A stretch of 64,000 bases of DNA from the NCBI RefSeq assembly GCF_014637405.1, contig NZ_BMEY01000003.1, positions 182,240-246,239 on the forward strand. Reading direction: 5' to 3'. The notes under the pieces were generated by a model. It saw only the letters and a list, made by a program, of their open reading frames with translations, was not told the origin of the DNA and searched no databases. This document shows positions 40,780-49,729 of the stretch, piece after piece. Made by a program: the position numbers and the translations under genes. The stretch comes from Ornithinibacillus halotolerans. GTDB taxonomy: Bacteria; Bacillota; Bacilli; Bacillales; Amphibacillaceae. Every line of letters begins with the position of its first letter. Position 1 is the first letter of the stretch.

Positions 40780-41601
40780 GTGAGAATGAGTCGCCTTCGT
40801 AAATTTAACAGGCATAAAAAGAAGAAATTAATAGTAATGGGGAAATTAGTGCTAATTTTTTATTTAGCTTTATTTTCATTTACCTATTTAACTGGTGGAA
40901 CGATAGCCTATTTTAATACTAGTTCTACAGGTACACTTACATTTACAGCAGCTGATACATGGTTTGATGGGAGTAATCTAGTGTTTATCGATAAGCCTGT
41001 CCAAAACGTAAAAGCTTGTCCAGAAGTAGAAATATCAACCAGATTAAAGAATGAAGGAATTAAAATGTCGGGGACAACGAAATATGAGATTTACTTTACT
41101 AACGATAAAGGAAATCCAAAAAATCATGGGGAATTAATTGTAAATAATGGAATTGTTCCTCCTCTCGATAATGGTGAAGTAACGGAATTGACACATCTAG
41201 CTAAAGAAGCGGGCTTTTATACATTCAAAGTATACCAGCGAGAAGGGTATGAAGGTAAGTCAAGTGAAATTTGGAGCAAAAAAATCCATGTAAACTGTAA
41301 TGCGGCAAAACCAAATAATGATGAACAAGTACAAGATGATACAGTCGAGAACGAAGAACAAGCAAATGAAGAAGTAAATTCTGAAACAGAAGAAAAATCG
41401 AATTCCGATAATTCCCAACCAGATGAAAATAAAGAAGAGCAAAATGAATCCAATCAACAATCAGAAGAACCAGAGACAGTTGAAGAAGAGCAAAATGCAG
41501 AAGAGGAATCTACTAGTCCAGATGCTTCAACGAGCGATGGTCAGGCAGAAGTGAATGATCAAGAAGAAATTACTGAGCAAGGAGATGAAAATAAGGAATA
41601 A
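40780..41601 (+). CDS. tapA: TapA-like amyloid fibre assembly/anchoring protein
   Basis: 273 aa from GTG 40780 (AAGGAGG at 40766-40772). N-terminal basic segment then one hydrophobic span (about residues 21-38) and the SipW-type site TGGTIAYFNTSSTG. The conserved TapA domain follows (TAADTWFDGS, ACPEVEISTRLKNEG, WSKKIHVNCN; two conserved Cys). From about residue 175 the tail is very rich in Glu, Asn and Asp and looks disordered. In B. subtilis TapA aids TasA fibre formation. It begins the tapA-sipW-LPXTG gene run. Confidence 0.88.
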   Translation: MRMSRLRKFNRHKKKKLIVMGKLVLIFYLALFSFTYLTGGTIAYFNTSSTGTLTFTAADTWFDGSNLVFIDKPVQNVKACPEVEISTRLKNEGIKMSGTTKYEIYFTNDKGNPKNHGELIVNNGIVPPLDNGEVTELTHLAKEAGFYTFKVYQREGYEGKSSEIWSKKIHVNCNAAKPNNDEQVQDDTVENEEQANEEVNSETEEKSNSDNSQPDENKEEQNESNQQSEEPETVEEEQNAEEESTSPDASTSDGQAEVNDQEEITEQGDENKE

Positions 41602-41673
41602 CATAGTTTGATAATAACAAGTATGACGAAAAGAAGACCTAAAGTTATTTTTAGTAAGGAAGGTGTAAAACGA

Positions 41674-42267
41674 ATGAAGAAACCAATCACAAAAAAAATC
41701 CTTAGTTTTCTTAATCATGCTACAACTGTAGTACTTTTCCTAGTATTAATTTCTATGACTGTTATGGTAGTCTCTACGAAAGCATCTGGTGGAGAGCCTG
41801 AAATATTTGGTCATCAATTAAAGACAGTACTTTCTGGATCCATGGAGCCAGGAATTAAGACAGGATCGATTATCGCAGTAAAACCTGGTGGAGATATGAC
41901 AAGATTTAAGCCGGGTGATGTTATTACGTTCCAAGAGGAAGATGGGAAGATAATTACCCACAGAATAACAGAAGTTTTAGAAAGTGGAGAAAATACGATG
42001 TACCGAACAAAAGGGGATAATAACAATGCAGAGGATATAAATCCAGTCCTATCAGAGAATGTCCTCGCTGAATATACTGGTTTTACTATTCCATATGCCG
42101 GATACTTTATTAGCTTTGCACAATCACAGAATGGGGCATTGCTACTTCTTATCCCAGGATTTCTCCTTATTGGTTATGCTGGTATAACGATTTGGAGGGC
42201 GATTAGAGAATTAGAGGTGCCAAGTAAAGAAAATAAAGAAGAAGAAAAGAATACTAGTTTAACGTAA
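41674..42267 (+). CDS. sipW: Signal peptidase I, SipW (ER type)
   Basis: 197 aa from ATG 41674, preceded by AAGGAAGGTG; an in-frame TTG-led extension upstream has no RBS. N-terminal span (about 13-36), catalytic Ser near residue 55 (LSGSMEPGI), and His near 96 (ITHRITEV) in place of the usual bacterial Lys, the mark of ER/archaeal-type signal peptidases such as SipW. A second C-terminal span lies at about 150-172, then a Lys/Glu tail. It processes TasA and TapA, its neighbours, at the outer face of the membrane. Confidence 0.94.
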   Translation: MKKPITKKILSFLNHATTVVLFLVLISMTVMVVSTKASGGEPEIFGHQLKTVLSGSMEPGIKTGSIIAVKPGGDMTRFKPGDVITFQEEDGKIITHRITEVLESGENTMYRTKGDNNNAEDINPVLSENVLAEYTGFTIPYAGYFISFAQSQNGALLLLIPGFLLIGYAGITIWRAIRELEVPSKENKEEEKNTSLT

Positions 42268-42312
42268 TTACTAGTGTAATATAAATATTTTGCCTACAAA
42301 GGGGGCAATCAC

Positions 42313-43062
42313 TTGAAACGGTTATTGTTGGTATGTATCCTATCCATTTCGATTATCGTGGTCGTTTTTAGCCCAAAGCACAGTCTTGCCGATAGTGCAG
42401 AGGGAAAACACGATATCGATATTAGTCTTTCACCAAGTGACGTATTGTTTGACCTGAAAAATATGAAACCGGGAGATTGGGCACCGAGAACATTGACGGT
42501 TAACAATAAAGGGAAATTAGACTTTGAATATCAGATGTCGATTACCAATGAAGGCGACTACATGTTATTTAATGAGCTAGTATTAGAGGTTGCGGATGGT
42601 AATAACGAATTATGGAATGGCAAATTGAAAGATTTTAATGGATTATCGAATCGAAGTCTTAAAGCTAATGAAAGTGAAGATCTTGAATTTACACTTCGTT
42701 TCCCTGAAGAACTTGGCAATGAATTTCAAGGTAAAGAAGTACACTTTAAGCTAGTCTTTGTCGCAGAGGGTAAAGAAGAGGGGCAAGATGACACTGAAAA
42801 TCCAGGGGATGACCCATCTGATTCAGAAGATCCTGATGATGAAGGTGGAGTGAAAGGTATTGATAAAGAAACAAATGATAAAGATACAGAATCTGTTGAT
42901 GGTATTGTAAACGACGGTGATAGTTCAGGTGGTAGTACACTTCCCAATACAGCAGCAAATATGTTTAATTATATCTTTATAGGTGCATATTTACTTATAA
43001 TTGGTGGGCTTATTTTTCTAATTTCTTTGAAGAGAAAGAGATCCAAGGTGAGTGAAATTTGA
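42313..43062 (+). CDS. TasA-like domain protein with LPXTG-type cell-wall anchor
   Basis: 249 aa from TTG 42313 (AAGGGGGCAATC upstream). Cleavable signal peptide (cut near HSLADS, residue 26), then a beta-rich domain with the LKNMKPGDWAPRTLTVNNKGKLDFEY pattern also seen in TasA (LKPGDTMVREFVLENNGSLD), a Glu/Asp/Gly linker (about 150-205), and a sorting signal LPNTA followed by a 20-residue span and KRKRSK. The motif has Ala instead of Gly in LPXTG, which some class-specific sortases accept. It sits last in the tapA-sipW run and may tie TasA fibres covalently to the wall, an inference from domain similarity and place. Confidence 0.85.
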   Translation: MKRLLLVCILSISIIVVVFSPKHSLADSAEGKHDIDISLSPSDVLFDLKNMKPGDWAPRTLTVNNKGKLDFEYQMSITNEGDYMLFNELVLEVADGNNELWNGKLKDFNGLSNRSLKANESEDLEFTLRFPEELGNEFQGKEVHFKLVFVAEGKEEGQDDTENPGDDPSDSEDPDDEGGVKGIDKETNDKDTESVDGIVNDGDSSGGSTLPNTAANMFNYIFIGAYLLIIGGLIFLISLKRKRSKVSEI

Positions 43063-43287
43063 TTTTTCGCAAAATTCTACATTTATATTAGGATCCTCCT
43101 ACAAAACTAGAAGAGTTTAGACAAAAGAAGACACACAAAGTGTACTAGATATTTAGTATAATAGACTTAAATTATTTCATCTGTAAAAGGCGAACTACCT
43201 GGAAAATAGGGTGTAAAGACTTAGGTTAATTTAATTCTTCACAGGTAGTTAGTTTTATAGATGTGACGATATGGGGGATGGGATATT

Positions 43288-43410
43288 TTGAGTAAAGTAA
43301 TTGATGTAGTAAAACTTGATCTAGAATGGATACAATTAATTAGGGAGGCGAAGGAATTAGGGATGAGTATTGAGGATGTAAGAACTTTTCTTACAGAAGC
43401 GAAACATTAA
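43288..43410 (+). CDS. sinI: SinI-like SinR antagonist, 40 aa
   Basis: TTG 43288 to TAA 43410, with GGGGGATGGG upstream. The product contains LDLEWIQLIREAKELGMSIE, matching the SinR-binding helix-turn of SinI (LDxEWxxLxxEAKxxxISxEE), followed by VRTFL. It is 40 aa, shorter than B. subtilis SinI (57 aa), which has a longer C-terminal tail not needed for SinR binding. It lies 88 bases before sinR, as in B. subtilis. SinI binds SinR one to one and frees matrix genes. Too short for standard gene calling. Confidence 0.85.
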   Translation: MSKVIDVVKLDLEWIQLIREAKELGMSIEDVRTFLTEAKH

Positions 43411-43498
43411 TACATAATACTTTTTCTTTATTTTCTGTACTTTATATAGAACTGCTCACCTAATTGTGATATAATTTCGCTGAAAGAGGTGAGTCGAC

Positions 43499-43825
43499 TT
43501 GATCGGAGAAAAAATCAAACAACTTCGTAAAGAAAAGAAAATGTCCATATCTGAACTCGCTGAAAAAGCTAATGTAGCAAAATCATATTTAAGCTCAATC
43601 GAACGTAACCTCCAGTCGAATCCATCCATCCAGTTTATTGAGAAAGTAAGTGCGGTACTAGGTGTCTCCGTAAATGAGCTTATTAATACTGGGGAATCTG
43701 TTGAACTTGAAGATTTAGATGGTGAATGGCTACAAATTGTGAAAGAAGCTATGGAATCAGGTGTGTCAAAAGAGGAATTTAAGAACTTTCTTGAATTTAA
43801 TAAATGGAGAAAACATAATAATTAA
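43499..43825 (+). CDS. sinR: SinR biofilm/sporulation master repressor
   Basis: 108 aa from TTG 43499 (AAAGAGGTGAG upstream). N-terminal XRE helix-turn-helix MIGEKIKQLRKEK...SELAEKANVAKSYLSSIERN, nearly the same as B. subtilis SinR, and C-terminal SinI/dimerisation domain (WLQIVKEAMESGVSKEEFKNFLEF). It should bind the GTTCTTT boxes before tasA at 39750-39863. It has its own clear terminator. Confidence 0.95.
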   Translation: MIGEKIKQLRKEKKMSISELAEKANVAKSYLSSIERNLQSNPSIQFIEKVSAVLGVSVNELINTGESVELEDLDGEWLQIVKEAMESGVSKEEFKNFLEFNKWRKHNN

Positions 43826-43851
43826 AAACCGTACCCGTGTACGGTTTTTTT
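43824..43851 (+). terminator. Terminator of sinR
   Basis: AAAAACCGTAC (43824-43834) pairs with GTACGGTTTTTT (43839-43850) around a 4-base loop; T-run of seven. Confidence 0.93.
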
Positions 43852-44137
43852 ATTTGCAAATAAAATATGAGTTGTTCAACGGTCGCAATTTTTCGTCAGT
43901 CTCGTTTTCAACTGCCTTTGCATATGGTATTAATATAAATGATAATGAATGTATTAGTAATAACACGCCTTTTCAAGGATATTTCTTAGCAATAGTAGAA
44001 AATGTAATATATTCTGGCAATTATACAAAGTTGTTATATAATGGTAATGGTAACTTTGTACTATAGTTTAATAGATTTTATGTTAAGATATCTTTATCCT
44101 ATTTTGTCCTAAATTGAAAATTTAAGGCGGTAATATT
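43852..44137. other. Gene-free stretch after sinR
   Basis: No credible gene. One perfect 9-bp inverted repeat, TACAAAGTT (44024-44032) / AACTTTGTA (44052-44060), with a 19-base spacer and no T-run, lies about 80 bases before the small ORF at 44138; it may be an operator. The rest shows nothing I can name. Confidence 0.4.
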
Positions 44138-44293
44138 ATGGTTGAACGAGAGTTTATAAAAAATATGATGAAAAAGATTATTGAGGATACAGAGAAAAAT
44201 AAAAATCGATCATCAGATGAGATAATCCAAACGATTATTGAAGAACTAACTCATCAAAAGGCAACAAACCAAACGAATCGAATGATTAATTAA
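44138..44293 (+). CDS. Small hypothetical protein, 51 aa
   Basis: ATG 44138 with AAGGCGG 8 bases upstream, stop TAA 44291-44293, terminator-like hairpin following. The product is highly charged and helical (MVEREFIKNMMKKIIEDTEK, IIQTIIEELTHQK), soluble, without Cys or membrane span. I do not recognise it. Placed between sinR and nagA. Confidence 0.6.
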   Translation: MVEREFIKNMMKKIIEDTEKNKNRSSDEIIQTIIEELTHQKATNQTNRMIN

Positions 44294-44303
44294 TCGTGTT
44301 TTA

Positions 44304-44340
44304 GGGCTATCCTTTTATATGGAGTAGTCCTTTTCTTCTT
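44304..44340 (+). terminator. Terminator after 51-aa gene
   Basis: GGGCTATCC (44304-44312) pairs imperfectly with GGAGTAGTCC (44321-44330), followed by TTTTCTTCTTT. Confidence 0.6.
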
Positions 44341-44412
44341 TACTACTCGTATGCTACTTGCGTTATGTTAAAATTAACAATGGATATTGCGAAGATGGGG
44401 GAAGCTAAACAA

Positions 44413-45594
44413 ATGGGTGAACAAACAGCAGCTTACATAATCAAGAATATAACAATTTTTTTAGAGGATGAAATTATCCACAACGGAATTATAGTCATGG
44501 AAAACGGTATTATACATAGAATTTACCATGCAAATGAAAAGATAGACAAATATCCAAGCCAATTTAAAATTGTTGATGGCCAAGGGTTAAATGCTGTGCC
44601 CGGTTTTATTGATGGACATATTCATGGTGCAAATGGTGCAGATGTCATGGATGCAACAGAAGAAGCATTGGATGCAATTGCACAAGTTTTACCTAAAGAG
44701 GGAACGACTAGTTTTCTTGCTACAACAATTACACAATCGGAAGAAAATATAGAGAGTGCACTTCGAAATGTAGCAACTTACCAATCTAAACCTGGATTTG
44801 CCGAAATAATTGGGGTTCACCTAGAAGGTCCTTTTATAGAAGCAAGTAAAAAAGGTGCACAGCCATTAGAGCATATTCAAAAACCAAATGTGGAGCTTTT
44901 TGATCGTTGGCAAGCCATATCCAATCACAATATTAAAACAATTACAATGGCACCTGAACATGATGATGGAGAGTTTATTCGTCATCTTGCTAATTCAGGG
45001 GTGAACGTTTCAGCGGGCCATACGTCAATAGGCTTTGAGGAGATGAAGAAGGCTGTTGCTAATGGTGTAAGACAAGTAACCCATTTATGTAATGCCATGC
45101 CTGGAATCCATCATCGTGATATTGGTGTAGTTGGCGCTGCGTTCTTTTTAGAAGAATTACGTGCAGAACTCATCGCGGATGGAATTCATGTTTCACCACA
45201 TATGCTCCGTTTGATTTATCAAAACATGGGTAGTGAGCGATTAATTTTAATTACCGATGCAATGCGAGCAAAATGTCTACAGGCAGGAACATATGACCTT
45301 GGCGGACAAATGGTTCAAGTCGATGGAGAAAGAGCAGTACTAGAAGATGGTACTTTAGCAGGTAGTATTTTGAAATTAAATGAAGGTGTTCAACAAATGT
45401 TGGATCTTCCTGAGGTACAATTTAAAGATGTTATTAAAATGGCAAGTATTAATCCTGCCAAACAAATTAGTGTTTTTGACCGAAAAGGAAGTATTGCTGA
45501 AGGAAAAGATGCAGATATATTATTAGTAGATGATAGTTTTTCCATTAAGTATACTTTCTGTCGAGGACAATTAGCATATAAAGGAGAAGAGTGA
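44413..45594 (+). CDS. nagA: N-acetylglucosamine-6-phosphate deacetylase
   Basis: 393 aa from ATG 44413, chosen for GGGGGAAG about 9 bases upstream; the frame is open 16 codons further to ATG 44365 but without RBS, and B. subtilis NagA is 396 aa. Metal-dependent amidohydrolase: DGHIHG (metal-1 His pair), HLEGPFI (Glu ligand), SAGHTS, THLCNAM and ITDAM (catalytic Asp). Converts GlcNAc-6-P to GlcN-6-P and acetate in the cytoplasm, receiving the product of MurQ and the amino-sugar kinase at the start of the window. The nagB start is 1 base after its stop. Confidence 0.96.
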   Translation: MGEQTAAYIIKNITIFLEDEIIHNGIIVMENGIIHRIYHANEKIDKYPSQFKIVDGQGLNAVPGFIDGHIHGANGADVMDATEEALDAIAQVLPKEGTTSFLATTITQSEENIESALRNVATYQSKPGFAEIIGVHLEGPFIEASKKGAQPLEHIQKPNVELFDRWQAISNHNIKTITMAPEHDDGEFIRHLANSGVNVSAGHTSIGFEEMKKAVANGVRQVTHLCNAMPGIHHRDIGVVGAAFFLEELRAELIADGIHVSPHMLRLIYQNMGSERLILITDAMRAKCLQAGTYDLGGQMVQVDGERAVLEDGTLAGSILKLNEGVQQMLDLPEVQFKDVIKMASINPAKQISVFDRKGSIAEGKDADILLVDDSFSIKYTFCRGQLAYKGEE

Positions 45595-45595
45595 A

Positions 45596-46327
45596 ATGAA
45601 TATAATTGCAGCGAAAGATTACCAGGACATGAGTGAAAAAGCTTGTGAAATCGTAAGTGAAACAGTCAAAAGTAAAGATAAACCAGTACTAGGCCTAGCA
45701 ACAGGCTCCACACCTGAAGGTCTATACCAATGTCTGATTGAAAAAAATAAAACTAATGAAGTTAATTTTGAACATGTTACAACATTTAATTTAGATGAAT
45801 ATGTAGGGCTAGATGCGGATAATCCAAATAGTTATCGTTATTTTATGAACGAAAAATTATTCAATCATATTAATGTTAATCAAGACAATACACATGTACC
45901 AAGTGGAGTTGCATCCAATCTTGAAGAAGAATGCGCTACGTATGAAAAATTAATTAAAGAACATGGTGCTATAGATTTACAAATTCTTGGAATTGGGCTA
46001 AATGGTCATATTGGCTTTAACGAGCCTGGTACTCCGTTTACAAGCCGCACGCATATTGTGGAGTTAGATGAATCTACTCGTCAGGCAAATGCTCGATTCT
46101 TTGATTCCATGGACGAGGTGCCAACTCAAGCAATCACAACTGGTATTGAAACAATTATGGATAGTAAGAAGATTGTATTGCTTGTATCTGGTGAGAATAA
46201 AGCAGATACAGTAAAACGTTTGATGGAAGGCGAAGTTTCGGAAGATTTCCCGGCTTCTATTTTGAAAGAGCATGCAGATGTAACAATAATTGCGGATGAA
46301 GCTGCTTTAAGTAAAGTTGATCTATAA
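45596..46327 (+). CDS. nagB: Glucosamine-6-phosphate deaminase
   Basis: 243 aa. Turns GlcN-6-P into fructose-6-P and ammonia. Motifs LGLATGSTPEGLY (phosphate loop, about 35-47), TTFNLDEYVGL (catalytic Asp), GIGLNGHIGFNEPG with the active-site His, and TTGIETIM. Monomeric short form typical of Bacillus (about 242 aa) lacking the allosteric C-terminus of E. coli NagB. Coupled to nagA. No GntR-type nagR follows, unlike B. subtilis nagABR; a repeat element comes instead. Confidence 0.97.
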   Translation: MNIIAAKDYQDMSEKACEIVSETVKSKDKPVLGLATGSTPEGLYQCLIEKNKTNEVNFEHVTTFNLDEYVGLDADNPNSYRYFMNEKLFNHINVNQDNTHVPSGVASNLEEECATYEKLIKEHGAIDLQILGIGLNGHIGFNEPGTPFTSRTHIVELDESTRQANARFFDSMDEVPTQAITTGIETIMDSKKIVLLVSGENKADTVKRLMEGEVSEDFPASILKEHADVTIIADEAALSKVDL

Positions 46328-46340
46328 ATGAAACAAAGAG

Positions 46341-46757
46341 GGTTGGGACAAAATAGTTTATACTAAAGATGAATACGAATATTAAATCTAGTATGTGCGT
46401 CTAACCCGCTCCGGGAATATACTTCGCTTTCACTTCCAGTACCGGGGCGACATCTGCTCGAAAGAACCATCGCAGTGTCTACCTCGCCGCGGGCGGCTGG
46501 TGAGCCAGGCAACTACAATGAGTTTGCTTCAATGCTGCCTTGCACCGAGGAAGCCTGCTGCTTAGCGTTACTTGTAGACGCAGGTGCATCTCGGGGTCTC
46601 ACCGATGCCTTGCTTCCCGCAGGACAAGGAATGCTTCGTCAGCGAAACATCGCACGCAGAAAAAGCGCTCTTCTTTTTCAAGGAGTCTACGTATATTCCC
46701 GGAGCTAATAATGCTTATTGTTTATCTTATTAGTCTAATTTTTATTTTGTCCTAACC
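46341..46757. repeat. Nested inverted-repeat element, copy B (inverted, extended form)
   Basis: Inner perfect repeats GCTCCGGGAATATAC (46408-46422) / GTATATTCCCGGAGC (46691-46705); outer repeats GGTTGGGACAAAAT (46341-46354) / ATTTTGTCCTAACC (46744-46757), 13 of 14 complementary. Compared with the other copies it lies in reverse orientation and carries about 120 extra bases (roughly 46430-46580). GC is clearly higher than the surroundings. It fills the nagB-yvyE gap; short ORFs inside are not genes. Confidence 0.87.
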
Positions 46758-46785
46758 AATTTCATAAAAAATGATTATCTATTAT

Positions 46786-47436
46786 TTATTCCTTCGTACT
46801 CTCCACTTCTATTTCAATATATTTTTCACCAATTAGTTTGATTTCTCCTTGTCCACTTGTTAGATCGACCATCCATGCTTGAAAATCTTCTTCTTGCCCA
46901 TCTTCGACATAAACAATAAACTCTACATTTTCTAGATAATTTATCGTTTCAAGAATATGATTAGAATTTCTTAGTTCATTTTCTAATTTTCCTAGCATTG
47001 CATAATCAACTGTAATAGAGAAACCTTTCATTAATTGTCTTTTAATAATTCCAACTGCTTTAATTGCTTCAGAAGTAGAACTTCCATATGCACGGATAAG
47101 TCCACCTGCCCCAAGTTTAATTCCACCAAAGTAACGAGTTACTACAACTGCAGTGTCTTTTAAATTTTGTTTTTTTAGTACTTCTAACATCGGTACACCG
47201 GCAGTACCACTAGGTTCACCATCATCATTTGCTTTTTGGATTTGATCATGCTCACCGATAATATAGGCCGAACAATTATGAGTTGCATCATGATATTTCT
47301 TTTTTAATTCTTGTATAAAAGCTTGTGCCTCTTCCTCTGTTTCGACTCGTTTAATCGTGCCAATAAATCTAGACTTTTGAATGACGATTTCATGAGAGCC
47401 ACCATCTTTTTTTACAGTATAATATTTGGATAACAC
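46786..47436 (-). CDS. yvyE: YvyE/IMPACT-family protein
   Basis: 216 aa. N-terminal UPF0029/IMPACT domain with the conserved FIGTIKRVETEEEAQAFI, ATHNCSAYIIG, DDGEPSGTAGVPMLEVL and VVTRYFGGIKLGAGGLIRAY blocks, then a C-terminal DUF1949 domain. Related to E. coli YigZ and eukaryotic IMPACT, which links to translation control; bacterial role unknown. In B. subtilis it also lies beside degS and is transcribed away from it, so this marks the start of the conserved block. Confidence 0.95.
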   Translation of the reverse strand: MLSKYYTVKKDGGSHEIVIQKSRFIGTIKRVETEEEAQAFIQELKKKYHDATHNCSAYIIGEHDQIQKANDDGEPSGTAGVPMLEVLKKQNLKDTAVVVTRYFGGIKLGAGGLIRAYGSSTSEAIKAVGIIKRQLMKGFSITVDYAMLGKLENELRNSNHILETINYLENVEFIVYVEDGQEEDFQAWMVDLTSGQGEIKLIGEKYIEIEVESTKE

Positions 47437-47625
47437 GTAGAACGTCCTCCCTTTTATAAAATCTTAGTAGATAAATTCTTAAAAGAATGTTTAAATTATA
47501 GCTATACTGGGTATTAGTATCTAGGGTTTAATCTGTAAACAATAATTTTTTTAAAAAAGTTGAAAAGAACCCTTAAAAAAAGAATATAAAGCACGTATAA
47601 TTATACCATAGGTTGGTGAGTGCTG

Positions 47626-48774
47626 ATGTCAGTTAAAACTAGGGAAAAAGATTTAGATTTTATACTTGATGAAATGGTAGAGGTTGTTGAGAATAGTAAG
47701 GATGAAATATTTCATATTGGGGAAGAAGCCCGTTCCGAATATGAGATATTGCTTAGAGAGCTTGAATATACAAAGCAAAAAGTTCTGGAATACATAGAAG
47801 ATGGTGACAAACTTGAGCAAAACGTCCGGTATTCTAGAAAACGTCTATCAGAAGTAAGTAAGTATTTCGACCGTTATTCTGAAAAAGAGATTCGGGAAAT
47901 CTATGAATCTACTCATGAATTACAGACTAAGTTAGTCATACTCCGCCAAGAAGAAAGAGCACTCCGGTATAAGCGAGATGACATAGAACGACGATTAAAG
48001 AATCTAGATCAAACAGTAAAGCGTGCAGAAAATCTAGCGAATAAAATATCGGTCATACTCACATATTTAACCGACGACTTTAGACAAGTAAATGATATGA
48101 TAGAAGAAGCCAAAGAAAAGCAAGAATTTGGTTTGAAAATCATTGAGGCACAAGAAGAAGAACGAAAACGTATTTCACGTGAAATACATGATGGACCAGC
48201 ACAGATGTTAGCGAACATTTTACTTCGGTCGGAGCTTGTAGATCGTACTTTCCGCGAAGGAAGTCCAGAAGATGCGTTAGAAGAAATACGTAACGTTCGT
48301 AAAATGGTTCGTTCATCACTCTATGAAGTACGACGTATTATTTATGACTTACGACCAATGGCACTAGATGACTTAGGATTAATTCCTACTATTAAAAAAT
48401 ATGCTTCTACGACTTCAGACTATCATAATGTAAATATTGAATTTACTTCTATGGGAGAACTGGATCGAATAAATCAGCGATATGAAATTGCTCTGTTTAG
48501 ATTAGCTCAAGAAGCAATACAGAATGCAATAAAACATGCAGAGGCAACCTTAATTACGGTCAATCTTGAAATTTGTCCTAAAAACATAAATCTAGTCATT
48601 AAGGACAATGGAAAAGGGTTCGATCCTACCATTAAACGAGATAAATCTTTTGGATTAATGGGAATGAGAGAGCGTGTTGAGATGTTTGATGGTATAATGG
48701 ATATTAAGTCATCCATTGGGAAAGGCACAAAAGTAATCATTCAAGTTCCTTATGAAAGGGCTCTTGTTGAATAA
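47626..48774 (+). CDS. degS: DegS sensor histidine kinase
   Basis: 382 aa from ATG 47626 (GGTGAG 6 bases upstream; an in-frame GTG at 47620 is too close to that site). Cytoplasmic, without membrane spans: N-terminal long coiled coil (about 1-180), phospho-acceptor His188 in SREIHDGPAQ, and HATPase_c domain with N-box QEAIQNAIKHA and G-box DNGKGFD / GLMGMRERV. Together with DegU it controls degradative enzymes, competence, motility and biofilm. 75 bases ahead of degU. Confidence 0.97.
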   Translation: MSVKTREKDLDFILDEMVEVVENSKDEIFHIGEEARSEYEILLRELEYTKQKVLEYIEDGDKLEQNVRYSRKRLSEVSKYFDRYSEKEIREIYESTHELQTKLVILRQEERALRYKRDDIERRLKNLDQTVKRAENLANKISVILTYLTDDFRQVNDMIEEAKEKQEFGLKIIEAQEEERKRISREIHDGPAQMLANILLRSELVDRTFREGSPEDALEEIRNVRKMVRSSLYEVRRIIYDLRPMALDDLGLIPTIKKYASTTSDYHNVNIEFTSMGELDRINQRYEIALFRLAQEAIQNAIKHAEATLITVNLEICPKNINLVIKDNGKGFDPTIKRDKSFGLMGMRERVEMFDGIMDIKSSIGKGTKVIIQVPYERALVE

Positions 48775-48805
48775 ATAGAGATATAGTAATTGTCTATCGT
48801 GGTAC

Positions 48806-48831
48806 ACGTAATAGGGGATACAATATTACGT
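48806..48831 (+). other. Inverted repeat in degS-degU gap
   Basis: ACGTAATA (48806-48813) and TATTACGT (48824-48831), perfect 8-bp arms with a 10-base spacer, end about 7 bases before the degU ribosome site GGGGAGG. Could be an operator of an internal degU promoter or an RNA hairpin. Confidence 0.45.
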
Positions 48832-48849
48832 ATTGGGGAGGAAAAGACA

Positions 48850-49542
48850 ATGAGTTTAGAAAAAAATATAAACATTGTATTAATTGATGATCATAAGTTG
48901 TTTCGCGAAGGGGTTAAACGTATTTTAGAGTTTGAACCATCTTTCCAAGTAGTAGCTGAAGGTGATGATGGTGTCATGGCAGCACAACTTGTTAAAGAAT
49001 ACAATCCAGATGTCGTATTAATGGATATTAATATGCCAACGATGAATGGTGTGCAGGCTACTGCGGAATTAGTTCGTAATTTTCCTAATTCCAAAGTAAT
49101 TATTCTGTCCATTCATGATGATGAAAGCTATGTAACCCATGCACTTAAAACAGGGGCACAAGGCTATCTGTTGAAAGAAATGGATTCCAATTCATTAATT
49201 GAAGCGATTAAAGTGGTTAGTGAAGGTGGATCATACTTACACCCTAAAGTTACACATAACTTAGTTCAGGAATATCGTCGATTAGCTAAAGAGAGTGTTG
49301 CTGTTGGATTAGGTAGTCGAGTAGAATACCATCGTCCATTACATTTATTAACAAAACGTGAATGTGAAGTATTGCAACTTCTAGCAGATGGAAAAAGTAA
49401 TCGCGCCGTTGCTGAAGCATTATATATTAGTGAAAAAACAGTTAAGAACCATGTTAGTAATATCCTACAAAAAATGAACGTAAATGACCGAACACAAGCA
49501 GTTGTATCTGCTATCCGAAAAGGTTGGGTTGAAGTACTATAA
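48850..49542 (+). CDS. degU: DegU response regulator
   Basis: 230 aa from ATG 48850 (TTGGGGAGGAAAAG upstream). Receiver domain with DDHKLFREG, phospho-acceptor Asp about residue 59 (VVLMDINMP), Ser/Thr and Lys switch residues (LSIHDDE, LLKEM), then a LuxR-type helix-turn-helix ([34 protein letters not shown]). Partner of DegS. Followed by its own terminator. Confidence 0.97.
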   Translation: MSLEKNINIVLIDDHKLFREGVKRILEFEPSFQVVAEGDDGVMAAQLVKEYNPDVVLMDINMPTMNGVQATAELVRNFPNSKVIILSIHDDESYVTHALKTGAQGYLLKEMDSNSLIEAIKVVSEGGSYLHPKVTHNLVQEYRRLAKESVAVGLGSRVEYHRPLHLLTKRECEVLQLLADGKSNRAVAEALYISEKTVKNHVSNILQKMNVNDRTQAVVSAIRKGWVEVL

Positions 49543-49550
49543 TCGTTCAC

Positions 49551-49587
49551 AAAAAATAGCTGGCTAAAATGTAGTCAGCTATTTTTT
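49551..49587 (+). terminator. Terminator of degSU
   Basis: AAAAAATAGCTG (49551-49562) pairs with CAGCTATTTTTT (49576-49587); 13-base loop; six-T run. Confidence 0.9.
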
Positions 49588-49729
49588 ATTGGTAAAAAAC
49601 CATTTCTAGTAGTATCTATTTAATCATATGTGCATAAGTAATATATGATGATGCATTTTTTATAGTGTTGATGTAAAATATAAGGAGCATATAACTATCT
49701 TTATATACACAAGAGAGGAAGGGGAAAAG

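Noticed and set aside
43761-44066. 101-codon ORF across the end of sinR
   Set aside because: Out of frame with sinR, passes through the sinR terminator, no RBS.
46475-46755. ORFs of 71-77 codons inside the repeat between nagB and yvyE
   Set aside because: They fall wholly within nested inverted-repeat copy B, have no RBS and arise from its higher GC.
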